In this document: positions 43,201 to 54,630 of the stretch, in pieces
Layout: each line of letters starts with the position of its first letter
Numbering within the stretch: the first letter of the stretch is position 1
Source: Polytrichum commune
Lineage: Eukaryota; Streptophyta; Polytrichopsida; Polytrichales; Polytrichaceae
Assembly: GCA_950295325.1 (NCBI GenBank)
Contig: OX485807.1
Location: 41,572,440-41,636,439 of the forward strand
DNA: 64,000 nucleotides
Reading direction: 5' to 3'
The notes under the pieces: generated by a model
What the model saw: only the letters and a program-made list of their open reading frames with translations
The model's database searches: none
Told to the model about the DNA's origin: nothing
Translations under genes and position numbers: made by a program

Positions 43201-44674
43201 CCACCAATTATTGAGAGAGAGGCAACCATTGATTGGCTTTATGGGTGGGATGAGCATGAAAGCCAAATTTTAAGAGAATCATTCTAAAGTGATCATAGGA
43301 GTTGCTCTAATCATGTCCATTCTTTGGAGCTCAGAGAACCTCTTTGTATAATAGAGTTATCCGCAAAGTTCCTTGAAGAGACCAAAATAGGGGTTTGGTC
43401 ACTGGTGCCTCTTGAAAGGACTTTTTCATTAAGAGCTCGCTAGACCGTCTGCTGTCTTGTCTTAGCGCCTACTTCAATGTTTGGTGAAGGGGAGGCCACA
43501 CACGCTTGAAAATGCTGGTTTAGGAACAGATATTGGTGCACTAAGGTGCAAGAATTTTGGCCTTGACATGTGCCTAACCTTGAGGAACTTGGTTTCAAAG
43601 GTTGGTCCTCTCTTTTTGGGCAAAATCGTCCATTTTCAGCTATGATCAGAAACCAAGGTTTATAACCTTACAAAACCACCATCTTGGATCAGAGTTGATA
43701 ACGGGCATTTATACCAAGCTCCAAAAATCTTTTACCTTCGCCCACTAATCTCTGTTCAAAACCGGCCTTTTCGAAAGTGTGTGGCCTTTACATGAACTCC
43801 TTGGAGTCCTTGGAGTCTTGGGAGGTTTTGACCCATGAGATCTGCCATTGTGGATCCCGGATCGGCCTATGCAACACTAGCTTGACCCACTGGAACACTA
43901 CTAGTATGACAAGCTACAAAGCCCAGACCCACACTTTTAGCATGCTAAATTTAAGTGTCAAGAAATACTTAGTCGACTTTATGCATAACCTGTCAAACTC
44001 ACCTTTTAGCCAACTCATCCGTAGTTGACATGGAGACTTTACGGATAATTGTAACTAATATGTGTTTTTTGCACTTTCAGGTACAGGAGGAAGAGCCATC
44101 AAAGAAGCGATACCGCATGGACTTACAACGGCACCTAAGCCTCGACCTGGAACGTGAGCCTGTGTTGGACGATTCCGCGGAAGAAGGCTCCGAGTTCGAG
44201 TCTGCAGCAATCAGAGACATTTTTGGCCCATCATCCCACCGAGAAAAACCAGAAAAATCTTCAGGAGGTGGTATTTCACTTGATATTAATGCCACTCCTG
44301 ACCCATCGACACCTGCGGAGAGCATGTCAAATGGAAGCAGAGGCCATGACCCAGAAGCCGTTAGTTTGTCGCCACCTCAGTACCAGCAGCCATTAAATCT
44401 CTCCGCAGTGCTTCATGTAGTTTATAAATGTCTTGAAGACCAATTTGGGGAGGGTGTTTTCGAGAAAAAAGAGGATTGTATACAGGGTGGATCGCTTAGA
44501 ATTAATTTTAGCCCTGACAATGTTGCTGACTTCCAGAGGGACAAAGGCTCTTCACAACCAGATGATGATCAGGAAAAACCAATTGTAGTTTTGGTGTGCA
44601 AGTGGGGTGCCGATGCCGAGGTTCTAGCAAACAGAAGTTTGGGCATCTTGAGAAGACTAAAGCTGAAGTTATGA
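36476..44674 (+). CDS. CPSF73-II: CPSF73-II/INTS11-like RNA 3'-end endonuclease, 15 exons
   Basis: Metallo-beta-lactamase/beta-CASP nuclease of the CPSF73-II/INTS11 branch, which cleaves nascent RNA 3' ends in the nucleus. Exons: 36476-36500, 37311-37488, 38352-38424, 38564-38681, 38875-38948, 39421-39557, 39693-39756, 39892-39957, 40221-40290, 40443-40547, 40751-40892, 41339-41435, 41658-41802, 42559-43043, 44081-44674; all GT-AG and in phase, 790 residues. The first exon has 25 nt (MLIKCVPLG) with a good CCACCATGC context; its reading into [11 protein letters not shown] supports it. Zinc-site motifs are intact: HFHLDH (67-72), AGH156, GD177Y; beta-CASP: ESTYAT, FSAH392, VHGE416. INTS11 and the Arabidopsis homologue have, as I recall, about 600-615 residues. 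The excess lies mainly in an acidic, Ser-rich linker in exons 14-15 before a conserved-looking C-terminal block (VVLVCKWG). Cofactor residues look complete, so activity is likely. Confidence 0.95.
36560..37298. repeat. GT-rich repeated sequence in CPSF73-II intron 1
   Basis: A unit starting near 36570 (GAGTAATGG.CTATG.AGGGA, then GGTTGAGTATCAAGTGGTTGAA, then TGTGAAGGATATG) recurs near 36724. It is followed by many TGTGAAGGATGTGTGTG-like units and a pure GT run at about 37268-37298, next to the exon 2 acceptor. Frames in this region are repeat artefacts. Confidence 0.7.
37640..38351. repeat. Three-copy tandem repeat filling CPSF73-II intron 2
   Basis: Units start near 37640, 37856 and 38101 and are about 215-250 bp. 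Each contains CAATAAT/CAGTAAT, TGAAT.TGCACA, TGCACATGGAACCA, TTTGGCTGA.T.TGGATAT, TTAGA.TA.GTCT and GTACCAAACATGTTGTGG-like blocks. The end of each unit resembles the true 3' splice region (TTGTGCATACAG at 38340-38351); unit 2 ends TTTGTGCACACAG near 38101. The repeat therefore grew at the acceptor side of the intron. Confidence 0.8.
39056..39370. mobile_element. Miniature inverted-repeat element in CPSF73-II intron 5
   Basis: A 315-bp noncoding element. The left end CACACCAAATAGTCCTATTA and the inverted right end CACACTAAATAGTCCTATTA match for about 27 bp with one difference. The right border reads CTATTTAGTG, like CACTA transposon ends, but the target duplication is unclear. It ends 50 bp before exon 6. 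Confidence 0.8.
43141..43319 (-). mobile_element. Truncated family C element
   Basis: Inverted partial copy with CCACCAATTATTGAGAGAGA, GGCTTTATGGGTGGGATGAG, TTAAGAGAATCATTCTAAAG and the end GGAGTTGCTCT. The other end is missing. Lies in the long intron 14 of CPSF73-II. Confidence 0.55.
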
Positions 44675-46184
44675 CTTTCATGGTGTAGGTGACCCATTTT
44701 TTCAGAACCCAGACCACATACCCCTCACCCTTTGAAACAGAGTTTTTTACCTTTGTGCATAGGCAAAGTCACAAGATAATATAGAATACCATACATTCAG
44801 GTCTGATTTGACCCCCATACCTTTATTCACTTCCATGTCGTCTTTTAAGAGGTTCCAATCAATAACATGATGGCATGTGGCGTTTGACAAAAAAACACTT
44901 TTGCCAAGTCTGACCCACATGTAGGGTAGTTTGAACTTAGCACTTCGAGTTCTTTGAAGGCCGTACTTTTATGTTTAGCTTCTCCTGCAGTCCACAGCAG
45001 CACGAGTCAATGAGAACCTGTCAAAGGTGCAGTGAACTCCCATTTGCTTTTTAACCTGGACCTAAGAGATACACAGGAACTTGCAAAGACCTACTGTCGT
45101 ATCCTATTATTCTGAGCTTAGATGCTAATTTGGGACCTTGGTCACTCAAGATATAGAGATCCAAAGGCAGCCCAAGATTTTAGTCTGCATTAAAGCTGAG
45201 GCAGAGCCCGCATCCTGTTCTGTTAATGCTAAAATTTGAAGAGGCACATTATGCTTGTAATCGGGCCTCTTCAAACTGCACATTATGCACATGGCCAGTT
45301 GGATCAGAAGTTCCTGCTGTTTGCCTTTCTCTATGTTTCACATGGAAGTTTATCCTGCAAATTGCCACCTCAGTTACCGAAACAACCTTTGCTTGCAATT
45401 TAAGATGTCTATCTCATATTCATCCTTGTTCATCTCAAGCACTACGCATTTCACCCATAGGACCATCTACAGGTAACATACAACCACAAACCATTTCAAA
45501 TTAAAGTTTTTAGTTCAAGAACTTAACAGGGACAAGGGGTTAAAGGACATTGAACAACTACATCAAGCAGTAAGGATTTGATGCCCTCATCCTCATCATT
45601 GCTGCCTACATACAATCCATGGAAGCTGAGACAGATGCCAAGACACCCATTCTACCTATCCCAGTTCTGTCCAAAAAAATTTGTTTGTCACTTTTTCAAT
45701 TATTTCAAATTCTATGAGTATGTGCTATGGCCATGACCCCAGTAGTAAGGACACCTGATTGCTTCTGTATGAGACATTGTGATCAAATGCATCAAGTTGC
45801 ATTTGTCCTTGTCACATTTGTAGTTGGAGTTTTGACTTCATATCTGACTAACTCATTATCAATTTCAGCGACCTAATAATAGCCATAGCTGTACCAAAAA
45901 GTGTGTCTCACAAGGTGAGTACCACATGGACTGGACAAAGATGTGCATCACATCAAATCTGTTAACAGAGACACGAAAGAAAGAATGAAAAGGTCATGTG
46001 CCCATGATTCAAAGTGTCACGTATGTATGTATGTGTGTATATATATATATATAGATAGATAGATAGATAGATCTCAGCATATGTCTTTCAATGGTAAATA
46101 CTTGATCTAGAGTGTAGACCACATTTTAATGTTAAGCTAGATGTGTTGTAGGACCAAGAACGATCCTATGGTTGTTTTGTTGGC
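44675..46184. other. CPSF73-II 3' flank and spacer
   Basis: No gene seen. Small frames at 45226-45504 lack motifs. A TA/TAGA microsatellite lies at about 46038-46071. The 3' UTR of CPSF73-II is presumably in the first few hundred bases. Confidence 0.5.
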
Positions 46185-47470
46185 TGCTTCTTTATGTGCA
46201 CCAAGAATTCCCACCTGTATAAGAGCACCTACAATTTTTACTTCAACTCCACACATAAAATCACAATTCAAAAAGTCAAAGCACACATAGGCTTAATAAG
46301 CAATGAAATCACGGATCAATTAGCAAATGATGGAGCCCTCCTAGATAAACCCACCAACACCCCTAAAGTACATACGGCCCATACCACGCCATACTGGCTT
46401 AATGGGGTCCCAACATGTACCCACACGGGTGCTAAACGTAACCTACAAACATACATCAACAAGGAACACATGAACCAACAACTAAGACTGGCCCAATCCA
46501 ATTCACATACATAGACAAATGGACATCCAATGACCAAATCAACCACAAACTCTCCAACCAATTTTGGAAAAACCCCTGGACCACATACACCCAAATCACA
46601 CAAACTCTAAAATTCCGATATGCCCAATATATGGGTTATCACCACAAAAATATCTTATGGCCTAACCTATACCCAAACCCAAACTATACACTATGCTCCA
46701 ATAATACCATAGACACATGGCCACACCTACTCTCTACATGCTCAAACCCACACATAGAAGGATTGTGTAGAGCACGCCATAATAAGGCAATCCACCAAAT
46801 TGCACATATTCTACAATCAAATAAACACACAAGATACTACACACTCATAAATGCAGGATACCAAAACTCTAGACTACAAGACAACACAATCCCACAATGG
46901 CTACTCCAATGCACATGCCCCACTTCATCATGCACATACCTAGCCAGACTTAGACCGGACATACTATGTGTTCTAGGCGCCCCCACAGACAGCCAACCCC
47001 CCCTAATGCCAACCTCACCAAACATCATAAAATTCATTGAATTCACCTATTGCCACGACAAACTCCCAAATACTGCACACAACAAAAATTAATAATAATA
47101 ATAATAACAATAATCGTTAAATACAACCCACTCATACAGACACTTAGAACAACCGGATGGCAAGTCAACCCCCTCATCACCATCACAACATGTGTTAGAG
47201 GGGCTATCCATGAACAACCAATTAAAGACTTAGAAAATTTCAAAATACCCCCCCAAAAAAAACGAGATCAAAACACTTATGAAACATCTACACCAAATTG
47301 CCATTACATACCTCACATATCTATTACTAAACAAACGGAAGCTAGACAACAAACAACCCCCTGTAGACCCCCCCCCCTAGATGATAGGTACCGCGCTTTT
47401 CTTGAAACTAAAGGAGCCCACTTTCTGAGGGGAAGGAAGTACCTTACGGTGACGCTTGGTCAAACATGAA
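46185..47470 (+). pseudogene. 5'-truncated LINE: RNase H and C-terminal region
   Basis: The first piece (46194-46514) ends an RNase H domain: ITIQKVKAHIGLISNEITDQ, with His and Asp at the expected places. The second (about 46500-47092) begins after a frame change and has WKNPWTTYTQITQTLKFRYA, then CSNNTIDTWPHLLSTCSNP, the zinc-knuckle-like Cys/His motif seen near the C-terminus of LINE reverse transcriptases. An AAT-rich stretch follows, then a third frame with NPLITITTCVRGAIHEQPIK. The reverse transcriptase itself is missing, as expected for 5' truncation during target-primed insertion. Frame changes make it inactive. Confidence 0.8.
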
Positions 47471-48077
47471 CACAGTATAGAGGAACATACCCCCATTCAC
47501 ATCAGTGTATAAACCAAACCCTCACGTTACTTTTATTTTATTTGTTTATTCACTTCAATTAGATTGATTTCTATTACCATCGTCTACGCATGATCATATT
47601 ACCAAAATAATCATCTCTTAAGATTAAGCATACCTACACAAATTTCTACCACGCAAAAATAAATTTAAAAATAAAAATAAAAATAAAATCTTATAGCATT
47701 ACATAAGAGCATGTCTAATAGTTACTGGAAAATTATTCTATCCCATAACATTTTTTAGGTTTTTTGGGATTGGCCCACCCACAAATACTCAATTGTTTTT
47801 GAAATAATTATTGCAAACCACTTATTGAAAGAGATGCAACCCTCTATACCCCTTCTCAACATCAAAAATTGAGTGATTTGGTCTCTCTCTCTCTTACGAA
47901 TATTTATAACTTAGACTTTACAAGATGAACATGTGACATTGGTCCCAAAACTTTGAAAATTGATTACCATCAGCAGATAGCCGCTTCAACTCAACTATGA
48001 CGGATAATTATTTAAAGTGCCAAAAGTCGGTCTGGCACTTCACAATGATAATTTTGAATGTTTCAACCCTTTTCATA
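47471..48077. other. Spacer with a family C-like remnant
   Basis: Between the LINE relic and the LTR element. Around 47705-47930 the phrases AAGAGCATGTCTAATAGTTACT, GGCCCACCCACAAATA, CCACTTATTGAAAGAGATGCAACC and GGTCTCTCTCTCTCTTACGAA resemble family C. No gene. Confidence 0.4.
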
Positions 48078-48338
48078 TGTAGCATGGGCCATTATTGGTA
48101 CATGTTGACTAGAACTAAGATAACGGTAGTCTAGAATGAGTTTAAAGTAAAAGCATATAGTTCATTAAATTTGCTAATAATGAACATGCTTTTATTTTAG
48201 TTAAACTTAAGACAACCGGGCATGGTGGAGAGGTATATAAAGGGCTCTTGCATAAAAGTAAGGGTTCTTTCATCTTATCTTGTGTTTGGGTGGTTCAAGC
48301 CAAAGAAATATCCAATAAAGAATTAAAGTTTTGTTATA
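48078..48338 (+). repeat. 5' LTR
   Basis: Starts TGTAGCATGGGCC and ends TTGTTATA (the 3' LTR keeps TTGTTACA). A TATA-like box, TATATAA at 48234-48240, would drive transcription of the element. Preceded by TCATA. Confidence 0.95.
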
Positions 48339-48340
48339 TT

Positions 48341-48355
48341 TGGTATTAGAGCCGG
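48341..48355 (+). other. Primer binding site
   Basis: TGGTATTAGAGCC lies two bases after the 5' LTR. It resembles the TGGTATCAGAGC site used by plant retrotransposons primed with initiator methionine tRNA, with one difference. Confidence 0.8.
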
Positions 48356-48373
48356 TTTTATTTTCAAAACGAA

Positions 48374-49250
48374 GATGGCATCTCTTGAGATGAATGTTTC
48401 AGTAACTCAAAAGGTGGAGAATTCATTAGAGAATAATAATATCATTCAAAACCTTATATTCAAGATGGAAGAAATGAAAAAGGTCAAGGAGCACAATGAG
48501 GTGAAGTTGGCGGTTTAGGAAGCCAATATAGTGAAGGAGCCAATGAAGTGTAAGCATGTCCGTGTCAAATTTGGTAAGTTATCTCAACACTCATCAATTG
48601 AAAGTTATGCCAATGAGTTTCAAAACTTATTTGCAGAAGTTGTCATTTTACCCATGAGTGTTGGTAATAAGATTTATCGTTTTATTGATGGATTAAAGCT
48701 AGAAATAAGACTAAAGGTAGCAGTGGACGCATTGAATGATGCCCAACCTTGGGAGGATTTTCATAGGCTAGTCACCTATGCCGTTTCTGTAGATTCTAAG
48801 CTCCAACAAGTTAAGTATGGGTTAGGGATTGCATTTATTAAGAACGGTGAGGAAAATTCTATAGGAATAGCTGGTCCAATCAAGAATCAAAGAAATCTAC
48901 AATGAAGTTTACTAATGGTTGTTGACTACAAAATAGTTGTTGCCTTAAAAAAATAAGGCAAATGTTGTTTTTGTGAAGAAAGGGCCATAGGGCTAATACT
49001 TGCCCTAAGAAGTCTAATTTCACTATTGACAAAGTGGAAAAGGAAATTTAGATCCTCAACAGAATGATTGTGGGCAATATATTGAGGTAGAAAGGAGATC
49101 AAGATTAAAAAATTGAATTACCTTGTTCAAATCTTAGAGGCTAAGATAGGCAAGTCATTTGATTTTGTACTTGATTCTTTGAAATTTAAAAGTTAACCAA
49201 TTTTCTTATCTCCGAAACCCACTAGATACACTATTTAGTGAAGATTCCAA
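48374..49250 (+). pseudogene. gag region of the LTR element, broken
   Basis: An ATG at 48374 opens a Glu/Asn-rich leader that ends at a TAG near 48518. A further frame, 48531-48905, has the gag-like helical pattern (SIESYANEFQNLF, GNKIYRFIDGLK). Beyond that the frame is lost. A possible zinc-knuckle region near 48960-49020 (FCEERA-like then ANTCPK) is degraded. Confidence 0.7.
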
Positions 49251-49344
49251 GGTTTTTAGTCATTCTTTACTTATTGATACATAGTCCGAAAACCTAGCCA
49301 AATAAAAGTTTAAAAAAAAATTTAAGACTAGTGCTTGCATATTA

Positions 49345-52300
49345 GTGGGAAAGAAAAAGGGTCAAGGCTACAATATATTGTTGTCTAGATTTCAATTATT
49401 ACATGAGTGTAAACACACTTATGTAAATGCTTTTGGATTGACAAAAAAAAGCGTATGGCAAATGTATTATGATCCACCTCAACCTAGACTCTTGAATTTT
49501 ATTTCGACTAATGATCTAACTATGCAATTCTCAGGAAAAGTCTTTGGAATAGATGGGCATATTTTAGTAGATATTGCTGCTAGTCATTGTTATTTGAGTT
49601 TATCATATGTCAAACTCATTGGTTTGCATGTGAAAAAAAATAATGGTAAAGTGATATTGGGAAATGAAATTGGAAGTTGAAGGGACCGTCAATGTGCATA
49701 TGAAAATTCAGCAATACCAATTTCAAGTCTCTTGTTTGGTTATCAAATTAAGTGGTGGCTTTGACTTGATTTTGGGAGATTATTGGTTGAATAAACATAG
49801 AGTCCACATTGATTATGACTCTAAAGCTTGTATATTATATAAGGGCAATAAGAGAATTACAATTTTAAAAAGCAGTAAAGAAAGGTTGTACACCTTTACT
49901 CGTTCATTTGAGAAAGGTACTCAATAAAGAATCATCTTCAAGGTTGAAAAATAACCTTGTAGGGTGTTTGGTGAAGGAATATAAAGATATATTTCAACCC
50001 AAATCTGCAGGGCTTTCACCAGAGAGAGAGAGATGGCCCATACTATACCATTAGAAGATCATAAACCACCTTTTAGACTTATTTATAGACTCAGTCCTTT
50101 GGAGATTAAAGAAGCCATAAGGCAAATTACATTATATATCCACAAAGGGTGGATGGAACCAAGCTCATCACCTTATGGATCACCAATCTTATTTGTTATA
50201 AAGAAAGATGGTGGACTAAGAATGGTGATAGATAATAGAGCTTTGAATAAACTAATTATAAAGAATCAATATATATTGCCAAGAATTGATGATCTATTTG
50301 ATCAATTGGTCGGATCTCGTGTGTTTAGTTCATTAAACTTGGCTCAAGGTTATCGCCAAACTTAAATTTTAGAAGAAGATGTACCTAAGACAACATTTAG
50401 AGTACCTTTTGGCCATTATCAATTCAAAGTTTTGAGTTTGGATTGACTAATGCACCTGCAACTTTCCAAGGGGTGATGAATAGAATTTTTCAATAAACTT
50501 GTGAAAATTTGTTTTGGTATATCTTGATGATATTTTGGTGTTTTCAAAGGCACAAGAAGAACACTTTGAATATGCAACGCAAAGTATTCAATATGCAACG
50601 CGAGAACAAATTATATACTAAGTTGACTAAGAGTCACTTTGCAAAGAGTGTGTTAGAATACCTTGCCCATGTGGTGGGTAAGGATGGGATTAAGGTCGAC
50701 CCTTGAAAGATTGATACGGTGACTAGATGGACAAGGCCCAATGATGTAAGCCCAATGCCTTCATTCTTGGGTCTTAGTAATTATTTCCGTGGATTTATTC
50801 AAGGTTATTCAACCTTAGTCGCTCTTTTGACTAATTTGACAAGAAAATATGTGAAATACATTTGAACTAATCCATGTCAAGAGTCTTTTGAAGGGGTTAT
50901 GTATGCTTTAACTCGCGCATTCATTCTGAATTTACCAATATTTGGTGAATGATTTGAAGTCATATGTGATGCTTCCTTTTTGGGTATAGGGGTAGTTCTT
51001 TTACAAATTAGTAGGCCAATTGTATTTGAAAGCCGCAAGCTTACACTTGCTGAAAGAAATTATACCACTGGTGTACAAGAATTAACAGCCGTTGTGCATG
51101 CCTTACAAACATGGCGTTACTATTTAGGAGGTTGAGAATGTGTACTGATTACAAATCATAGTCCATTAACCTATCTAAAGTCACAACATAATTTGTCAAG
51201 ACATCATACTCGGTGGTTGAAGTATTTGGAGCAAACTTTTTATTATCGATGGGAGTATCAACCTAGGAGAAGCAATGTCGTTGATCCATTAAGCATGAAC
51301 CCATTAGATTAAAAGCAAGTAGCCTTATTGACAAGAAGCACTTCAAGTCGTAAATTCCAACTGTGGCAACCGACATTGGACAGAGTGCTCCCATGGAGGT
51401 GGCCAACACTAAAAAAAAATCCTCTTAGGTTCGACAATGAATTCTTTAATAAGATCATTGCAAGGTATGCTTTAGACCTGTGGTTTAAGGACCGGTTAAT
51501 TTAGCAAAAGTGGTCTTCAAAAATGTCATTTGGTGGTGTCAAGATGCAATTGTGGTACATGTAGTGGGATCCCTTCGTAAAGATATACTCTTTGAATGTC
51601 ACAATGTTTTTTATAGTGGACATATCGGTATTACGAAGACCTTGAAATAAGTTGAGACCAACTTTTGGTGGCCAAAATTGAGGGATGATGTCAAGACTTA
51701 TGTGAATACATGTGATGTATGTCAACGTAGTGAAGCCTCCACTACAAAGATGGCAAGATTATTGAAACCCCTAGAAATTCTTGAAATGAAGTGGAAATGT
51801 GTTAGCCTTGATTTTATCATTGGACTAACCCCCACAAAAACAAGGGCATGATGCAATATTGATGTGTGTGGATAAATTGAGCAAGATGGGTCATTTTATA
51901 GCCATAGTGATCATAGTTTCTACAGCAGAAACATCAAACTCATGCACAGACTTTGTGTACAAGCATCATGGTCTTCCTAGAAAGCTAGTTAATGATCGAG
52001 ATATTCGATTTACTAGTCGGTTTTGGATTGCACTATGTATTGTTTTGGGCACAAAACAAACAATGTTTACAGTCTCTCATCCTCAAACAAAGGGACAAAT
52101 TGAGAGAGTTAATAAGGGTCGAAAGATATGCTCAGGCATTATGTTAGTCCAACTCAAGATGACATAAATATTTAATAATCCTTGATTGAATTTCCATACA
52201 ATAATGTTTGGCAATAATCAATTCAAACTACTCCTTTTATGTTGAATAATGGTTAGCATTCCTTGACATATTTGAATATTGGGATCAGCAGGTGTCATGT

Positions 52301-52756
52301 CCCTACTACAAAAGACTAAGTGCAATTGAATTCTAGTATTATGCAAGATGCTAAGTCCTATGTTGGTACAAGGAGACATGAAATCTCTTTTAATGTTGGA
52401 ACTCAAGTGTTGTTGAATAGATCTAACATTAAGTTGAAGATGCCAGGAGCAAAGAAGTTGTTACCTAGATGGATTCGGCCTTTTGAAGGTATTTAAAAAA
52501 GTGGGCAAAATGGCTTACAAATTAGAATTGCCAAAAACATTGAAAATAAATGATGTATTTCATATCTCATTTCTAAAGTTATATAAGACTTTTGGCAAAG
52601 TACAACCTCTACCACCACCAATCCTAGGAGATGATGTTGAACGCGTTTTTACACATGAGGTAAGAGGTGGTTGTACGAGGCCTCAAAATTTTACCTCATT
52701 AAGTGGTTTGGACATTGACTTAAACATAATTCTTGGGAGCCAAAAAATAATTTGAG
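49345..52756 (+). pseudogene. pol region of the LTR element, broken
   Basis: Domains in order. Aspartic protease at about 49500-49680, where the usual DSGAS appears as LVDIAASH. Reverse transcriptase at about 50030-50700, with [30 protein letters not shown] and, in another frame, the LDDILVF active site near 50520. RNase H at about 50960-51300 (CDASFLGIG, then LTAVVHALQTWRYY). Integrase at about 51540-52140, with the zinc-binding CDVC half, DKLSKMGHF, NDRDIRFTSRFW and HPQTKGQIERVN. A chromodomain-like end at about 52620-52756 (GLDIDLN then EPKNN-like). Stops occur in every domain, so no functional polyprotein can be made. Confidence 0.85.
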
Positions 52757-52942
52757 TTTAGAAGTGCTCAAAGAATATTGGGACACTGTGGCACATTCAT
52801 AGGAACGGCTAACACAAAATAAAGGTGTTGAGAGTGTTAGTGTGTCCAATAAGATCAATAAAAGAAACAATCATAAGTGAAAGCAAGCCGATGGCTTGGG
52901 AGCTTGACAAAATGTACCATTTGAGCAGAGATGCTCAAAGTT

Positions 52943-52955
52943 AAATGGGGAGGAG
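52943..52955 (+). other. Polypurine tract
   Basis: AAATGGGGAGGAG directly abuts the 3' LTR, as needed for plus-strand priming in LTR retrotransposons. Confidence 0.85.
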
Positions 52956-53216
52956 TGTAACATGGGCCATTATTGGTACATGTTGACTAGAACTACGATA
53001 ACACTAGTCTAGAATGAATTTAAAGTAAAAGCATAGAGTTAATTATATTTGCTAATGATGAACATGCTTTTAATTTAGTTAAACTTAAGACAATTGGGCA
53101 TGGTGGGGAGGTATATAATGGGCTCTTGCATAAGAGTAGGGGTTCTTTCATCTTATCTTGTGGTTGGGTGGTTCATGCCAAAGAAATTTCCAGCAAAGAA
53201 TTAAAGTTTTGTTACA
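52956..53216 (+). repeat. 3' LTR
   Basis: Starts TGTAACATGGGCC and ends TTGTTACA, followed by TCATA. Same length as the 5' LTR. Confidence 0.95.
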
Positions 53217-53221
53217 TCATA

Positions 53222-54630
53222 TGATATTTTCACCATTTCGGCTAGTTCACAAATGTCCAATCAATAGGTATGAGGTTTTTACTTTAAAGATAAGTTTTTG
53301 AATACAACTCCTCCCCATGAGGTATCCACAATCCATGTGGGATATGTAAACTTGAGAGATGAAGCCCCGGTATTTTCCTTGTATGTGTTTGTTTGTATCT
53401 TTTGTATAACAACTTAAAATTGCAATTATTTTGTTGGAGGTGGTACTATGTTTGATTGTCTAAGTTTTCTTATTTTAGCACAACTCCAAGAAAAAAAAAA
53501 TCTTCTTAGCACAATCGAGCTCCGTAAAGTTGTCCATAACACATTTTCTCTTCAGATTCTCCTCACTTCTTGAAAATCTTCATTCATATCTTTTGCACGA
53601 GATTTTCAAAATCACAAAGCTATTTTTTGACTAGTAATTTGTCTTAGGTACCTACTTTCTTTAGTTGGACACAATTCCAAATAAGTGCCTATCTAGAATT
53701 GAAGTCCGAAAATTTATTGAGGACATAGACCAAGTTCTTAGTACATAGTCCCGAAATTTCACATTAACCCATATTCTTTGCAACGACTAAGGACGACTTG
53801 GGTATAATGCAAACCCCACCCCCATTTTACGCCTCACAATGAAATATAACACGACATGAGCTTGTGTAGAGTGAGAATATAGCATACTCCAGCAAATGTG
53901 TAAGGTGTTTTGAATTAAAACTGACAAATTGTGCCTACCATTTTCAAGATAATTTGATATTTATTTTCACAAATATTTTGTGCCATACCGACTATCTTGG
54001 GCAAGACATCTAAATCAAAAGAGAAATACGGAAATAATACTAGTTTCTATGGATATTTCTAGTTATAATCAATCAACATCCTAGTGTTTCCATATCCAAA
54101 TGGTTACATGTTGACATCTCTTGGGTTGTCTTTGTGTTATTCGAGGTATATTCCATAGACTCCTCTAAAATGGTCGGTAAGTCACCAATTCTTTTCCTCA
54201 AACTCAACCGGGTCTTCCCGTGCATTGAATAGTATCACGGCCTTTGCATCGGGGCCCGTGACTACTAAGTTAGTTATAATAAAAATGACTCGGTGTGGTT
54301 GAGTTTGAAATGTCCATCAAAGTCTTCCATGCATTTCCATCGAGCTCCCAACTCCCCCAAAGACTCTTTCAAATCTTGACTTTCTCCCGAAGGCTTCCAA
54401 GGCCATGTGAAATCCACTCGACTAAATTATCCTCTCTTAAAATAGGCTTGCCACAAAGTAAGAAAAATATCCCAAAGCAACTTGGGCGTTACATAGATTC
54501 TATAAGCAATGTGGTGGAGTCGCACGTGGATGCCAACTTCACTCGCCACCAAGGACGGAGTCCAACCAACAATCTTGGAAGCAGCCACCACCATCCATTC
54601 CCTTCCCGCCACCATGCACTTCCAAGAATT
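53222..54630. other. Spacer with dispersed repeat V, copy 2
   Basis: No gene seen. 54060-54240 matches the repeat at 5045-5230. The frame 54295-54735 (plus) and its opposite 54427-54639 have no motif, and the former runs into the palindrome described next. Confidence 0.45.

Larger units (their letters stand above)
48078..53216 (+). mobile_element. Ty3/gypsy chromovirus-type LTR retrotransposon, 5.1 kb, inactive
   Basis: Structurally complete: two 261-bp LTRs, a primer site, gag-pol in Ty3/gypsy order (protease, reverse transcriptase, RNase H, integrase, chromodomain-like end), a polypurine tract and the 5-bp target duplication TCATA at 48073-48077 and 53217-53221. Comparing the LTRs by eye I count 22 substitutions and no gaps in 261 positions, so the insertion is not recent. 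The coding part has many stops and frame changes. Confidence 0.95.
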
